A stretch of 64,000 nt of DNA from Paraburkholderia sp. LEh10 (GCF_017814945.1 NZ_JAGIPX010000007.1:124001-188000), one strand, 5' to 3'; counted from the first letter of the stretch, positions 1-8,716 are shown. Program-made: numbers and translations. Notes: generated by a model from the letters alone, not told the origin.

Positions 1-420
1 GGCGAAGCGCGTCACGGGCGCGCGTCGGGCGTCGCGACTTCCGACGATGGTCAACTCGCAGTCGAGTTGCGTCTGCCCGTGGCACTCGGCGGGCCGGGTG
101 GCAGCACGAACCCGGAGCAACTCTTTGCCGCGGGATATGCAGCCTGCTTTCACGGTGCGCTCAATCTGCTGGCGGCACGAGCCTCCATTCCCATTCCCGG
201 CGCTTCAGTCGATGTCACCGTTGACTTCGGACGCGATCCCGTCGATGGGCTGTTCGTGCTCAGCGCACATACGCGCGTGCGTCTGCCGGGTGTCATCCGC
301 GCCGTCGCTGAAGAACTGGTCCGTAGCACGGAACGGTTTTGCCCGTACACGAAGATGGCAAGGCAAGGCATCGCGAACGTCGTCTCGCTCGTTGTGGCCG
401 GAGACGCAAGCGAATCATGA
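1..420 (+). CDS. Organic hydroperoxide resistance protein, Ohr/OsmC family (5' end outside window)
   Basis: The reading frame is open from the first base, so the true start lies upstream; at least 139 residues are visible. Ohr enzymes are thiol peroxidases that reduce organic hydroperoxides using two cysteines. The Ohr signature LGGPGGSTNPEQLFAAGYAA is followed by the first cysteine (AACFHGAL), and the second lies in FCPYTKMARQGI, as in the family. The usual run of DGxLxxxLxxPxxLGG leads into the signature, so the frame upstream of any internal start codon is real coding sequence. Family identity is firm; whether it is Ohr proper or a close OsmC paralogue is less sure, because the N-terminus is missing. 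Confidence 0.9.
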   Translation, partial: GEARHGRASGVATSDDGQLAVELRLPVALGGPGGSTNPEQLFAAGYAACFHGALNLLAARASIPIPGASVDVTVDFGRDPVDGLFVLSAHTRVRLPGVIRAVAEELVRSTERFCPYTKMARQGIANVVSLVVAGDASES

Positions 421-451
421 CGCAGCTCACCGTATCGTAGAGAGATTGGAA

Positions 452-913
452 ATGAACAGAACCGATCCATGGCTCCAGATTGTCAGCGGCTTGAATGGTC
501 GCACTCTTTTGATTGCCCAGCCGGGTCGAACGTCCGCAATCGGCTCCGCGGTTGCTTCCTCAGTCGGGTCTGCAGTTGGGTCCTCAGTCGGGTCCTCAGT
601 TGGATCACGCAAACACCGCTACTCGACGATGTCCGCGATGGCCAACGCTTCGTCGATTCGCCGCATCGAGTGGCGCACGAGTTGCACGATCCTGGTCTCG
701 TGGAGCGATTCGACGCGAGGAAGATACGAGGATCAGACATGGCGCGCGGGCTTTGCACGTACTTCCGGAATCTGCGGCCTGTCGGGCGTGCCGGTGCGTC
801 GCGGCGACCCCGTATTCCGCCCGCTCCACCGCGATGGCGTGATGCCGCCAAACGCGCTCGACATGATTCGCGCCGACACGTTGCCGCACGTGAAAGAGGC
901 TGACGACTTCTAG
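452..913 (+). CDS. DUF3331 domain-containing protein
   Basis: A 153-residue frame starts at the ATG at 452, 31 bases after the Ohr-like gene. The C-terminal half (IEWRTSCTILVSWSD, YEDQTWRAG, GICGLSGVPVRRGDPVFRP, PPNALDMI) resembles DUF3331 proteins, a family common in Burkholderia and of unknown function; I recognise it from memory of the motif pattern, not from a search. The N-terminal half has a low-complexity Ser/Gly/Val stretch encoded by four 12-bp tandem repeats at 557-604. An upstream extension of the same frame to 47 overlaps the Ohr-like gene and is not favoured. No enzyme motif is visible. Confidence 0.6.
   Translation: MNRTDPWLQIVSGLNGRTLLIAQPGRTSAIGSAVASSVGSAVGSSVGSSVGSRKHRYSTMSAMANASSIRRIEWRTSCTILVSWSDSTRGRYEDQTWRAGFARTSGICGLSGVPVRRGDPVFRPLHRDGVMPPNALDMIRADTLPHVKEADDF
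557..604 (+). repeat. Four 12-bp tandem repeats inside the DUF3331 gene
   Basis: Four consecutive units of the type TCCTCAGTCGGG (with TCTGCAGTTGGG and TCCTCAGTTGGA variants) encode SSVG-SAVG-SSVG-SSVG. The unit is a multiple of three, so changes in copy number keep the frame. Confidence 0.8.
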
Positions 914-986
914 AAACGACGACGCCGCACGAAGTCCCATATGGCAGGCTTTGCGTGCCTGCCTGGATTTTTCCTCGCAGGCAGGC

Positions 987-1898
987 TCAACTCTCCAATC
1001 GGCCGGTTCGCTCGATCTGCGACGCGAATGCTACCGCGCCCTGTTTTTTCGCCAGCACCAGAGCCTCGCGTAAGCTCGACATACTGGCCTCATGTTCTTC
1101 GATCGCACTGAGCGCATCGGCTTTCGTCATTCGAAGCATCGGAAGATAGAGCTCGTCTCCGTTGATTTCTATTGCCTGAATGGCCTCTTCGCAGACAACG
1201 AGCGCCCGTCGCGCATCGCCGTTCGCGCACAATGCCTTTGCCAGCGCATTCCTGAACACGGAGGCGGACATCGTATAGCGGCACTTCTTCATGCCGTCGA
1301 GGCACGCTTCCAGCATGGCGATACTCTCGTTGTATCTGCCATCCACATATGAAATTTGCCCGCGCAGCCCAACCGATACATAGCGATAGGGGCAAAGCCA
1401 TTCGCACCGACGATTGCATCGAGTTCGTCCGCTATTTTGCGAAGCTTCGACCAGTTCTCCATCCACGCAAACACCTCGCCCGCCCATATGAGCGTCATAG
1501 CCTGGATAGCCGGATGCCGAAGGGAACGCGCGCGTTCAAATGCTTCAAGGGCTGCAAACTCCGCTTCCGGGAAGCGTCCCATCGGTGACCATGAGTGCCT
1601 GCCCGTATGCCGTGATCAGATCGAGTTCAATCGAGCTTCCCCGTTCACGATCGCTGAGCTTCGATAATGCAAATTGCGCCCATTTTTTGGCCTCGCCAAG
1701 CAGCGACCTCCTCAACAATAGCTTGGTGACAACGCGACCAGCTTGCAGCCTTGCGCGATGTCCTGATCGCGAACGAGGGCCCGTCTCGCTGAAAATCTTC
1801 GCCTCTCTGGATTCTATATTAGCGATGCATAGACTCGGACCCATCGAGCCGATGTCACTTCTAAAACTGAAACTCGGAGATGCATTCCGAGCACGCAC
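987..1898 (-). pseudogene. Frameshifted C-terminal (TPR) part of a large ATPase-type transcriptional regulator
   Basis: Three minus-strand frames continue one another. The segment ending near 1570 (RRSLLGEAKKWAQFALSKL, GQALMVTD) passes by a frameshift into GRFPEAEFAALEAFERARSL and LIWAGEVFAWMENWSKLR. A second frameshift near 1370 passes into VDGRYNESIAMLEACLDG and FRNALAKALCANGDARRALVVCEEAI. The joined product resembles the helical, TPR-like C-terminus of winged-helix/ATPase regulators that are abundant in Burkholderia. The N-terminal DNA-binding and ATPase parts are absent. At least two frameshifts and the missing N-terminus make it a pseudogene. The family name is an inference from the helical-repeat pattern. 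Confidence 0.6.
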
Positions 1899-1911
1899 TC
1901 TGCCACGACGA

Positions 1912-2337
1912 TTAAACGACCTTCGGCCTGCCGCCGCGGACGTCCGCGGAAGTATCGACTTTTCTCTCCAGTAAAATGAATAGCCTGGCTATTCGATCGT
2001 CGAATATCGAAAAATGCAGATTAAGGATCAGCGGGTTTGGCAACCCATTTGCATCGAATGTACCCGTAATGGCGCCGACTATCGTCGTTACCCTATAGTG
2101 CTCAAAAGTGTGTAGCACCTCGATTCGCAGATTGTCGGCGATCACTTCAGATGCGATCCACGCATCGATCGCTGCTCGCCCCCAGAAATTGCGAAGCTGA
2201 TCATTGACGAGAGCATCGTCCCTGAATAACGTTCCCATGCCATCGGCGTCGGAGCGGTTGAACGCCGCCAGAAACGAGGCGATGACATGTGCGTTCTTTG
2301 GTGAGACTCTTCTTATTCGAACTTCAAGATCACACAT
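1912..2337 (-). CDS. SnoaL/NTF2-like protein
   Basis: A 141-residue frame with the layout of the NTF2-like/SnoaL fold: an N-terminal helix (VIASFLAAFNRSDADGMGTLF), an FRDDALVND strand region, a conserved WGR-like turn, then beta strands ending in FSIFDDRIARLFILLE. Proteins of this fold are small polyketide cyclases, isomerases or ligand-binding proteins; nothing in the sequence fixes the substrate. It stands alone beside pseudogenes, so its activity is uncertain. The start chosen is the most upstream ATG at 2337; a shorter form from a later ATG is possible. Confidence 0.6.
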   Translation of the reverse strand: MCDLEVRIRRVSPKNAHVIASFLAAFNRSDADGMGTLFRDDALVNDQLRNFWGRAAIDAWIASEVIADNLRIEVLHTFEHYRVTTIVGAITGTFDANGLPNPLILNLHFSIFDDRIARLFILLERKVDTSADVRGGRPKVV

Positions 2338-2511
2338 GCCGCTTCCTTGTGGGAAAAAACGATCATAAATAGTGGTCTATTCCGAATGTTCTGTCAGCTA
2401 GATGTTGTTAGCAACTGTTAGCGATTGCGATATATCCAAAAGGATTGCGACGCTAACAAAGCAATTTCGACTATAAATCCCATCTGAACGAGTCCACCAG
2501 GCAATCGTGTT

Positions 2512-2739
2512 CTGATAAGCATCCTGGATGCAATTGAACAAATGCGCGACCTGCGCGCAGGCCCGCCTCGCGGTCTCCTGCGGATCAGTTCGACAGTCGG
2601 AGTCGGCAGAAAGGTCATCGCACCGCTGTTGACGAAGTTTCGACGCATGTATCCGGAGGTCTCGATCGATCTGATGCTCCACGATGGCACTGTCAACTTT
2701 ACAAGCGACGGTGTCGACGTCGCTTTCCGAAACGGGTAA
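2512..2739 (+). pseudogene. LysR-family regulator fragment
   Basis: The frame reads LDAIEQMRDLRAGPPRG-LLRISSTVGVGRKVIAPLL, then FRRMYPEVSIDLMLHDG and SDGVDVAFRNG before a stop at 2737-2739. This is the linker helix end and first third of a LysR substrate-binding domain. The DNA-binding helix-turn-helix and the rest of the effector domain are missing. Homology seems to begin near 2512 without a start codon and to end exactly where sigma-factor-like sequence begins, so it is a remnant. Confidence 0.7.
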
Positions 2740-2741
2740 AC

Positions 2742-3395
2742 CACATATCTTTATGGCTTTTGGAACCTGAAATGACCGATCCGTCCGCTACGCCACAAGG
2801 CATCGGAGAGCGCGCCGACGAAGTTTCCGTCGCGTTCATGATGCTGCTCGAACGATTGACGCCGGAGGCACGCGCGGCCTTCCTGCTGCGTGAAATCTTC
2901 GACGCTGATTACGATGAAGTCGCCCGCACGATCGGCAAGACCAAGGCCGCGTGCCGTCAACTGGTCAGTCGCGCAAGGGCACAACTGCGCGACACGCGTC
3001 CGCGTTACGCGGTTTCGCGCGAAACACACCTTCGCCTGCTGCAAATGTTCGTGCAAGCGCTCCATCGCGGCGATTTCCATGCGATCCGCGCCTTGCTTGC
3101 CGACGACGCGGTCCTGATCGCCGACGGCGGAGGCAAAGTGTCTTGTTTCCCGCACCCGTTGGCAGGCGGACGGCGCATCGCGCAACTCTTCTACGCGACG
3201 CATCTGCGTCATGGCAATGAACTCAGCGCCAGGCTCGTGATGCTCAACGACCAATGGGCAATGTTGTGTTATATCGAAGGCAAACTCAAATCGACACATA
3301 CATTTGAAACGGACGGCGAACGTGTCGTGCGTATTCTTGTGCAACGCAATCCCGACAAGTTGGCGCGTATTGCCGCTGCATATGGCGGTGTGTGA
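2742..3395 (+). pseudogene. Headless ECF sigma factor (ECF41/SigJ type): sigma-4 plus SnoaL-like C-terminal domain
   Basis: The frame carries WLLEPEMTDPS, then the sigma region 4 pattern LERLTPEARAAFLLREIFD, YDEVARTIGKTKAACRQLVSRAR, followed by a SnoaL-like extension (LHRGDFHAIRALLADDAVLIADGGGKV to the end), typical of ECF41 sigma factors. Sigma region 2, which contacts core polymerase and the -10 element, is absent, and the similarity begins just after the stop of a LysR fragment. A product could start at the TTG at 2760 or the ATG at 2772, but without region 2 it could not act as a normal sigma factor. I call it a truncated gene. Confidence 0.75.
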
Positions 3396-3514
3396 GCGCT
3401 TCCGCTTTACGGCGCGGACGCCGCGAGTACATCAGATGCAAAGGGCGCGATCTGCCTGATACCTCCCGGGCAAATCGCGGCACCTTCAATTACCGGCTCA
3501 ATGCCGGCAGCGCA

Positions 3515-4258
3515 CTACTGCAACGTATAGCCGTTGTCCACGATCAAATCCTGACCATACAGGCCGCGAGATGCGGATGACAGCAAGAAGAGAACCGTGT
3601 CGGCAACCGCAGCGGGGTCGAGGAAGCAGCCAGAGAGCAAACGCTTATTGACCTGGCCGGCAACATCTGAAAGCTGATCCGCAGGCAATCCCAATGACGA
3701 CCAGATGGCCGTCGCCGTCGGACCCGGCGAAACAAGATTGATTCTGATGCCTTGAGGCGCCAGTTCCACCGCCAGTGTCTTTGCGTGGGCCTTGAGAGCG
3801 CTTTTCGAGGCGATATAAGCCGCCAAACCGGGAAACGTGATCTGCGACAGAAACGTTCCAATGAAGACCACGGAAGCCGGCTTTGCCAATTGCTCCCGCA
3901 CGGCCGACAGCGTGTTGAGTGCGCCCGCTCCGTTCACTGCCCACTGATGCTCGAAGGCAGAAGGCTCCATTCCGTTCGCCAACCGCGCAATGCCCGCGTT
4001 GGGCACCAGATAGTCGATTTGGCCAAGCTGCCGGGCAAGGTCGGACAGCGTTTGCAGGTCTTCGCTTTTGGTCACATCTCCTTTCATACACTTCAACTTC
4101 GTAGCGTACTGAGATCGCAAAGAATCCAGGTCGCCCATCGTGCGGCTCATCGCCAATACACGCGCACCGTTCTCCAGCAAACGACGCGTAGTCGCAAGGC
4201 CAATTCCGGAGCTTGCTCCCGTCACGACAGCTAGGCGATCTTCAAATTCCCTAAACAT
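3515..4258 (-). CDS. SDR-family oxidoreductase
   Basis: A 247-residue classical short-chain dehydrogenase/reductase. The NAD(P)-binding motif TGASSGIG is near residue 13, the structural VPNAGIA motif near 86, and the catalytic pair is Tyr148-x-x-x-Lys152 (YIASK). The Ser usually 13 residues before Tyr appears to be Thr135. The C-terminal SPGPTATAIW and LIVDNGYTLQ segments are typical. The ATG at 4258 is chosen because AAGGAA lies just upstream; a longer frame to 4336 lacks support. The substrate cannot be read from sequence. A short inverted repeat at 4413-4428 lies in its upstream region. Confidence 0.85.
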   Translation of the reverse strand: MFREFEDRLAVVTGASSGIGLATTRRLLENGARVLAMSRTMGDLDSLRSQYATKLKCMKGDVTKSEDLQTLSDLARQLGQIDYLVPNAGIARLANGMEPSAFEHQWAVNGAGALNTLSAVREQLAKPASVVFIGTFLSQITFPGLAAYIASKSALKAHAKTLAVELAPQGIRINLVSPGPTATAIWSSLGLPADQLSDVAGQVNKRLLSGCFLDPAAVADTVLFLLSSASRGLYGQDLIVDNGYTLQ

Positions 4259-4412
4259 AGTTGTTTCCTTTTCATTGAGTTCATTCTCTCGTCTGTCGAC
4301 CTTTATCTGGTCGTCGCGACGGGTTTGATATAACAAGGATCGGGCCAGATAAAAAAGGCTTGTTTTTCAGGGATTTGAAATCGTGTGATGTCGAAGTGAC
4401 AAGAAGCGATAT

Positions 4413-4428
4413 GACTACTTCAGTAGTC
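4413..4428. promoter_or_regulatory. Inverted repeat upstream of the SDR gene
   Basis: GACTAC-TTCA-GTAGTC, perfect 6-bp arms with a 4-bp spacer, about 155 bases upstream of the SDR start on the minus strand. A candidate operator, with no adjacent regulator gene to name. Confidence 0.35.
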
Positions 4429-4552
4429 TTATCGACAAGGGAGAGAACCGGTTTTCGATAATTCAACCAAGCCATGGAGAAGCGAGATCGGAGAACTCAC
4501 GCATTGCGGTGCGCGCAGCGTCTGAATGGAACTGCGCGCTCCCCGGCTTTCG

Positions 4553-5278
4553 TCAAGCCGCAGCGGCGTTGCTACCAAGCAATCGTTTGACGGCCTCCTC
4601 GGTTGTCCAAAGCGCGTTTGCGATATAGCGGAAGTTGACTAGCGCCGCGTGATAACCGTCGCCCTCCGGCAGCTTCGGACCAGCCACGGCATCGCGCACC
4701 ACCGCGACTTCGAAGCCCTGTTCAAGCAGATCACGCAGATGCGACTCCACGCAGAGGTTCGCCGCCATGCCGGCGAGAATCACCTGGTCCACACGCTGCT
4801 TGCGCAATTGCAGTGTCAGGTCATTGGCTTGCGGACCGTACAGCTTGTGAGTCGAGCAGATAATCGTCTTACCGTCCTCGACATACGGCTTCAGTTCCGG
4901 GACGAAATCGGCGCCTGAGCCACGAAATCCATCCACTGTCAGGGAGCCCGGACGGTCGAACATGCCTATTGCGTGCTGAAACATCTCTGCCGGGCCTTGC
5001 ACCTTCCAGGTGTGGTCGTGCGGATAGTAGTAATGCGGCGAAACGGCAACAGTGATGCCCGCCTGTTTTGCCGCCTGAAAAAGACGGATCAGGTTGGAAA
5101 CGAGATTCTGCTCAGTCACGCTTTCCCCGACGACGGCCCAGCTGCGACCTTCGGGGCTCATGAAATCGATCTGCGGATCGATCACAACAAGCGCCGTGCG
5201 GGACAAGTCGAGTTTCAGTTCAGAACAGGGCAGAGCGGGATCGGCGGGATCAGCATAGTGGGAGGGTAGATTGCACAT
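4553..5278 (-). CDS. Cysteine hydrolase, isochorismatase family
   Basis: A 241-residue isochorismatase-like hydrolase. The catalytic triad of the family can be placed: Asp34 (VVIDPQIDF), Lys145 (STHKLYGP) and Cys176 (AANLCVESHLRDLLEQGF), with the cis-peptide region AGMAAN just before Cys. Members hydrolyse isochorismate, nicotinamide, N-carbamoyl compounds or related amides; the histidine-rich HYYYPHDH segment does not settle which. The ATG at 5278 gives the usual family length; a longer frame to 5464 adds a basic tail without homology. It is co-oriented with the SDR and FAD oxidoreductase genes but separated by more than 200 bases on each side. Confidence 0.85.
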   Translation of the reverse strand: MCNLPSHYADPADPALPCSELKLDLSRTALVVIDPQIDFMSPEGRSWAVVGESVTEQNLVSNLIRLFQAAKQAGITVAVSPHYYYPHDHTWKVQGPAEMFQHAIGMFDRPGSLTVDGFRGSGADFVPELKPYVEDGKTIICSTHKLYGPQANDLTLQLRKQRVDQVILAGMAANLCVESHLRDLLEQGFEVAVVRDAVAGPKLPEGDGYHAALVNFRYIANALWTTEEAVKRLLGSNAAAA

Positions 5279-5504
5279 GTTAAATGGCTCTCGAATTGGG
5301 CCAGAAAGGCCCCAATGACACGACTGGATAGAACCGCGGCAGGTTCGCGCGGTGCGGTGCCCGGACCATCGAATGCTTCGTCGGGTTGGCGAAGCTGACT
5401 GGTGCGGTGGCGGCACGCGTGTGTCTGTTGAACACGCTGTAAGCCGCGACCGCACGTGGTCCATTCATTCCGCCTGCTACCGTAGAGCAGGCGAAGTCAA
5501 CCCG

Positions 5505-6713
5505 TCAGCCAAAGGACGCCAGCGGGTTGCCTGCGGCCAAAGCTTCGGCGCGATTCGGCGCGGGCGGATAGATCCATTGCGTGTTGATCATCTGTTTGCG
5601 CGTCTTGCCTTCAGCGTGCGTCAGTTTGATCTGGCGGTCCCAACCTTCCGAGTAGATAGCGCCCCATTCGCCGAGGTCGACACACGTCGCATAGAACGGC
5701 TGTGTGTAAGCGAGAGTCGGAACGCCGATCAGATCGGCGGCCACGTTGTATCCACCGAACTTCCCCATCACCATCGCGTGCTGACAGGACATCAACGCAT
5801 AGCGCCCATCATCGTCGCACTGGGCGCGCGCCACATCACCCGCCAGAAACACATCCGGTGCTTCCGCCACGCGAAGATCAGCTGCCACTTCAACGCGTCC
5901 GAGCGGATCCAGGCGCGATGACACTTGTGCCGCGAGTGTGCTGGCGCGCATGCCGCCTGCCCAGATCACGGTACTGGCTTCGATACGGACACCCGACGCG
6001 GTGCGAACGCCGTCCGCATCGACCGACACCACGCCGGAACCGAGCACGGCCTCGACACCGAGCGTCTTGAACGCTTCAGCAATGAAGGGACGTGGGTTGG
6101 CTCCAAGATCGGGACCGATCTCCTCCTGAGAGCCGATCACGACGACACGAACCGCCGCGTCTGCACCAAACAGGTCGCGCAACCGCTTGGGCAGTTCGGT
6201 TGCGACTTCGATACCCGTGAAGCCGCAACCGACGACGGCGACCGTGTTGCGCGCGGGCGTTTCCGGCAGCTTCGCCAGCTGGGCGAAGTGGTTGTCGAGC
6301 ACGACGGCGTCCTCGATACGATCGACAGAGAATGCATATTCAGCCAGACCCGGAATCGGCGGCCTGTTCAGCTTGCTGCCACTCGTCAACAGCAGCCGGT
6401 CATACGCGAGCGAACGCTTCTCGCCATTCGCCGACGTGACACGCACGCTCTTGTCGCGAACGGAAATCTCTTCGACGCTACCTTCGACATACTTGACGCC
6501 GACAGCATCGAGCAGCGGCAGCAGCGGTGCAGCCATTCGCTGCGGCTCGCTTTCGTACATCCGCGGCCGAATCTGCAATTCCGGCTTCGGCGAGATCAAG
6601 GTAATTTCCACGTCGCTGCTCCGTACGCCAGCCCCATCGAGCACGCGCGCTGCGCCTAGTGCGCCCCACACTCCGGCAAAGCCGGCACCCACTATCAAAA
6701 TCTTCTGCGACAT
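5505..6713 (-). CDS. NAD(P)/FAD-dependent oxidoreductase, NDH-2-like
   Basis: 402 residues with two dinucleotide-binding folds: an N-terminal FAD motif ILIVGAGFAGVWGAL (residues 4-18) and a second nucleotide motif VAVVGCGFTGIEVATEL near 165-181. The FAD-contacting segment PDVFLAGDVA lies near residue 300, followed by ALMSCQHAMVMGKFGGYN. The pattern matches type II NADH dehydrogenase and related single-subunit flavoproteins that pass electrons to quinones or other carriers. No C-terminal amphipathic membrane helix is obvious, so membrane attachment is uncertain. The start is ATG at 6713 with GGAAAG upstream. Confidence 0.85.
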   Translation of the reverse strand: MSQKILIVGAGFAGVWGALGAARVLDGAGVRSSDVEITLISPKPELQIRPRMYESEPQRMAAPLLPLLDAVGVKYVEGSVEEISVRDKSVRVTSANGEKRSLAYDRLLLTSGSKLNRPPIPGLAEYAFSVDRIEDAVVLDNHFAQLAKLPETPARNTVAVVGCGFTGIEVATELPKRLRDLFGADAAVRVVVIGSQEEIGPDLGANPRPFIAEAFKTLGVEAVLGSGVVSVDADGVRTASGVRIEASTVIWAGGMRASTLAAQVSSRLDPLGRVEVAADLRVAEAPDVFLAGDVARAQCDDDGRYALMSCQHAMVMGKFGGYNVAADLIGVPTLAYTQPFYATCVDLGEWGAIYSEGWDRQIKLTHAEGKTRKQMINTQWIYPPAPNRAEALAAGNPLASFG

Positions 6714-6788
6714 GATATTGCTTTCCGTAAGAAAGTTGCGAAGCCGACGACAAGCAACCGCAAGCGCCGCAACTCCTGCGCTGCTTCG

Positions 6789-6932
6789 TCACGCAGAGAT
6801 CTTTCGCGATCGCCGCACGGTGCCTGTCTCCGGGATGACATTGGCCGGTTCCACTTCATCGCGAGGCGTACCTCTCTCATCGAGAAGCTCGACTGTCGCG
6901 ATCGCGCTGACCAGGAATTGATCCACTTTCAT
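6789..6932 (-). CDS. Small hypothetical protein, 47 aa
   Basis: A short minus-strand frame (MKVDQFLVSAIATVELLDER, then charged residues, ending RRSRKISA) upstream of the FAD oxidoreductase gene and in the same direction. It has no recognisable domain, and its ribosome binding site is weak. The balanced amino-acid composition, unlike the arginine-rich shadow frames around it, is the only argument that it is real. Treat it as tentative. Confidence 0.25.
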   Translation of the reverse strand: MKVDQFLVSAIATVELLDERGTPRDEVEPANVIPETGTVRRSRKISA

Positions 6933-7077
6933 CAAACTGCCTGGTCCAGTGTGGAAATGGCTGAGCATGACTCGCGGACATCGCTTGTCCGGACACTGTC
7001 AAGGCAGATTCTAGAATTGCAGGTCGAGCGCCAGTAGCCCCGCAAATCAGCTCACCATGTTGCTTCGGCGGCAACAA

Positions 7078-7539
7078 TCAAGGACGGGCGATATCGCTTT
7101 CCGCGGACCTTTGGGCCGGTGAATTCAACGGGCGACTATCCCCTTCGAACAATCCCTGTGGATGAAGGAAAACGCATGGTCGCGTTTTGTCCCGCGTGCG
7201 TTTCGCAGCCCGGCATGTGCCGGTTGGGCGCTTCATTGCCAGATCTGTCTCGCGCAGCCGCTCGGCCTTGCGGCGGCTTGCAATCAGAAGCGGGAATCGA
7301 CAGCTGGAAGCGCGACAGCAGTTCGAGCAGGTACGCTTCGAACGCTTCGTCGGTGTTTGGCGGATCTCGTCGATCAGCAGCACGGGCGCGGGCCTTGTCG
7401 TAATGGCTTCGAGCAGCGGCCGCTTGAGCAGATAGCGCTCGGAGAAGACGTGCTGCTCCTTGTCGCGCATGGGCCGCGCATCCTGCTCGAAGAGCTTGAT
7501 GGCGAGCAGTTGATGCGCGTACGACCTGAAAGACATCAT
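7078..7539 (-). pseudogene. MoxR/CoxD-type AAA ATPase remnant (frameshifted)
   Basis: The minus strand reads HVFSERYLLKRPLLEAITTR and PAPVLLIDEI, which is the Walker B region (LLIDEI) of MoxR/CoxD AAA ATPases. A frameshift near 7370 then moves the homologous reading to TDEAFEAYLLELLSRFQLSI, the segment that follows Walker B in this family. The Walker A part and the C-terminal half are absent. In complete genomes CoxD is linked to carbon monoxide dehydrogenase or related molybdenum hydroxylase maturation; here only the middle of the gene survives. The LytTR remnant alongside suggests a common decayed locus. Confidence 0.65.
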
Positions 7540-7543
7540 CCGC

Positions 7544-7785
7544 TTTCAGCGGCGACGGACACTACACGACGATCGTCACGAAAGACGACCGTTATCTGTC
7601 GAACCTGTCGCTGGCGGATCTCCGTTGCGCTCGACAGCAGTCTCTTTTTGCGCGTGCGTCGCAGCCATATTGTCAGCCTGCCGCATGCGCTAGCGTTGCT
7701 AAAGGCTGATCAGAGCATGAACCTCGTGATGGGCGACGCGCAGCGCAGTGTGGTGCCCGTCAGCCGCACGCGCCCCCGCTACTGA
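7544..7785 (+). pseudogene. LytTR DNA-binding domain remnant (frameshifted)
   Basis: The plus strand reads GDGHYTTIVTKDDRYLSNLS, then after a frameshift near 7640 FLRVRRSHIVSLPHALALLK, MNLVMGDAQRSVVPVSRTR and a stop at 7785. This is the C-terminal LytTR DNA-binding domain of sensor or regulator proteins such as CoxC/CoxH. There is no start codon in frame with the first part and no N-terminal sensory domain. It lies back to back with the CoxD-like remnant, consistent with a lost cox-type locus. Confidence 0.6.
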
Positions 7786-7957
7786 AAGAGCGGTTTGGGG
7801 TCGCCTGACTCGCGACATGATCCAGCGGCCTCGGGATAGCACCCGGCCGCGTCGTGATTAGCGCAGAAATTTCCAGAACTGCCTTGTCAACGAGTTTCAT
7901 GGCAAGGCAGCGATCCGGTAATGTCCGGCAAAAAGCCGGGCCGATTACACAGATTGT

Positions 7958-8236
7958 TCAGGTGCCGTTCACGATGTCCTTGAATGCTTTTCCAGCCGTA
8001 AACTTGACTGTTGTCGCCGCAGGAATCGTGATGGTCTCGCCCGTCGACGGATTGCGACCCGCGCGCTCGGCGCGGGCTCCCGTCGAAAACGACCCGAAGC
8101 CGATCAGTTGCACCGTATCGCCACGCGTCACCGCCGCGGTGACGGTTTCGAGGATGGCGTCGATAGCCGCGCCCGTGCTGGCCTTGCTTTCACCCGTAGC
8201 GGCCGCCACGGCATCGATCAAATCCTGTTTATTCAT
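7958..8236 (-). CDS. HU family DNA-binding protein
   Basis: A 92-residue histone-like protein: [20 protein letters not shown] helices, the VQLIGFGSF turn near residues 43-51, and the DNA-binding arm [14 protein letters not shown], followed by [14 protein letters not shown]. Length and motifs are those of HU, a dimeric DNA-bending nucleoid protein. The start ATG at 8236 is preceded by AAAGGGGG. The arm proline and RNPxTG motif are intact. It stands alone between a pseudogene block and the tautomerase unit. Confidence 0.92.
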   Translation of the reverse strand: MNKQDLIDAVAAATGESKASTGAAIDAILETVTAAVTRGDTVQLIGFGSFSTGARAERAGRNPSTGETITIPAATTVKFTAGKAFKDIVNGT

Positions 8237-8716
8237 ATGTGAGCCCCCTTTGACGTAACGTCCGCAAATCGCGGACCGGACATCACCCTACCTTATGCAT
8301 ACGGTAGAAATCAACCCATAGCGCTTGTGGAAATGGCGTCGCGGCCGATATCTTCAGGCGAGGCGCTCCCGCTGGCGCGTGCGCCGGGAGCTTGAACCGA
8401 CAGATTTTCCGCCTCATGAACGACCGCGAATGGTGCCTCGCGATCTTCGGCAAGCGTCCCGGCACACTGCGGCACACGACGTTCGGTCACCGCGCTGATC
8501 AGCGGGGTTTTGCTGGGCGAGCGTGCAGCAGTTCGTGCCAAAGCGACATGTGCCACACGCAAAACTCGCGGCGACTGATAAATGACGGTCGTCATCTATT
8601 GAATACATTATGATCATCATTTATTATCGCCATGTGACGAACCCGCTACCGGGACTTCTCTTTTGCATCCGCTGGCCATGTGCGCCGGCGCAATCGCACT
8701 CATTCAGGAGACAAAC
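8237..8716. other. Intergenic region between HU and tautomerase genes
   Basis: 480 bases without a convincing gene; frames present are arginine-rich and have no recognisable domain. The right-hand 140 bases are AT-richer and contain two palindromes, so this is probably the tautomerase promoter region. Confidence 0.5.
8582..8617. promoter_or_regulatory. Two palindromes upstream of the tautomerase-TetR unit
   Basis: ATGACG-GT-CGTCAT at 8582-8595 and ATGATCAT at 8610-8617 lie in an AT-rich stretch about 100 bases before the tautomerase start. Their spacing and the TetR gene downstream suggest an operator. This is inference only. Confidence 0.4.

Noticed and set aside
6187..6921. 244-codon plus-strand frame opposite the FAD oxidoreductase
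   Set aside because: Serine/arginine-rich mirror frame with no domain; the minus strand holds two intact nucleotide-binding motifs.
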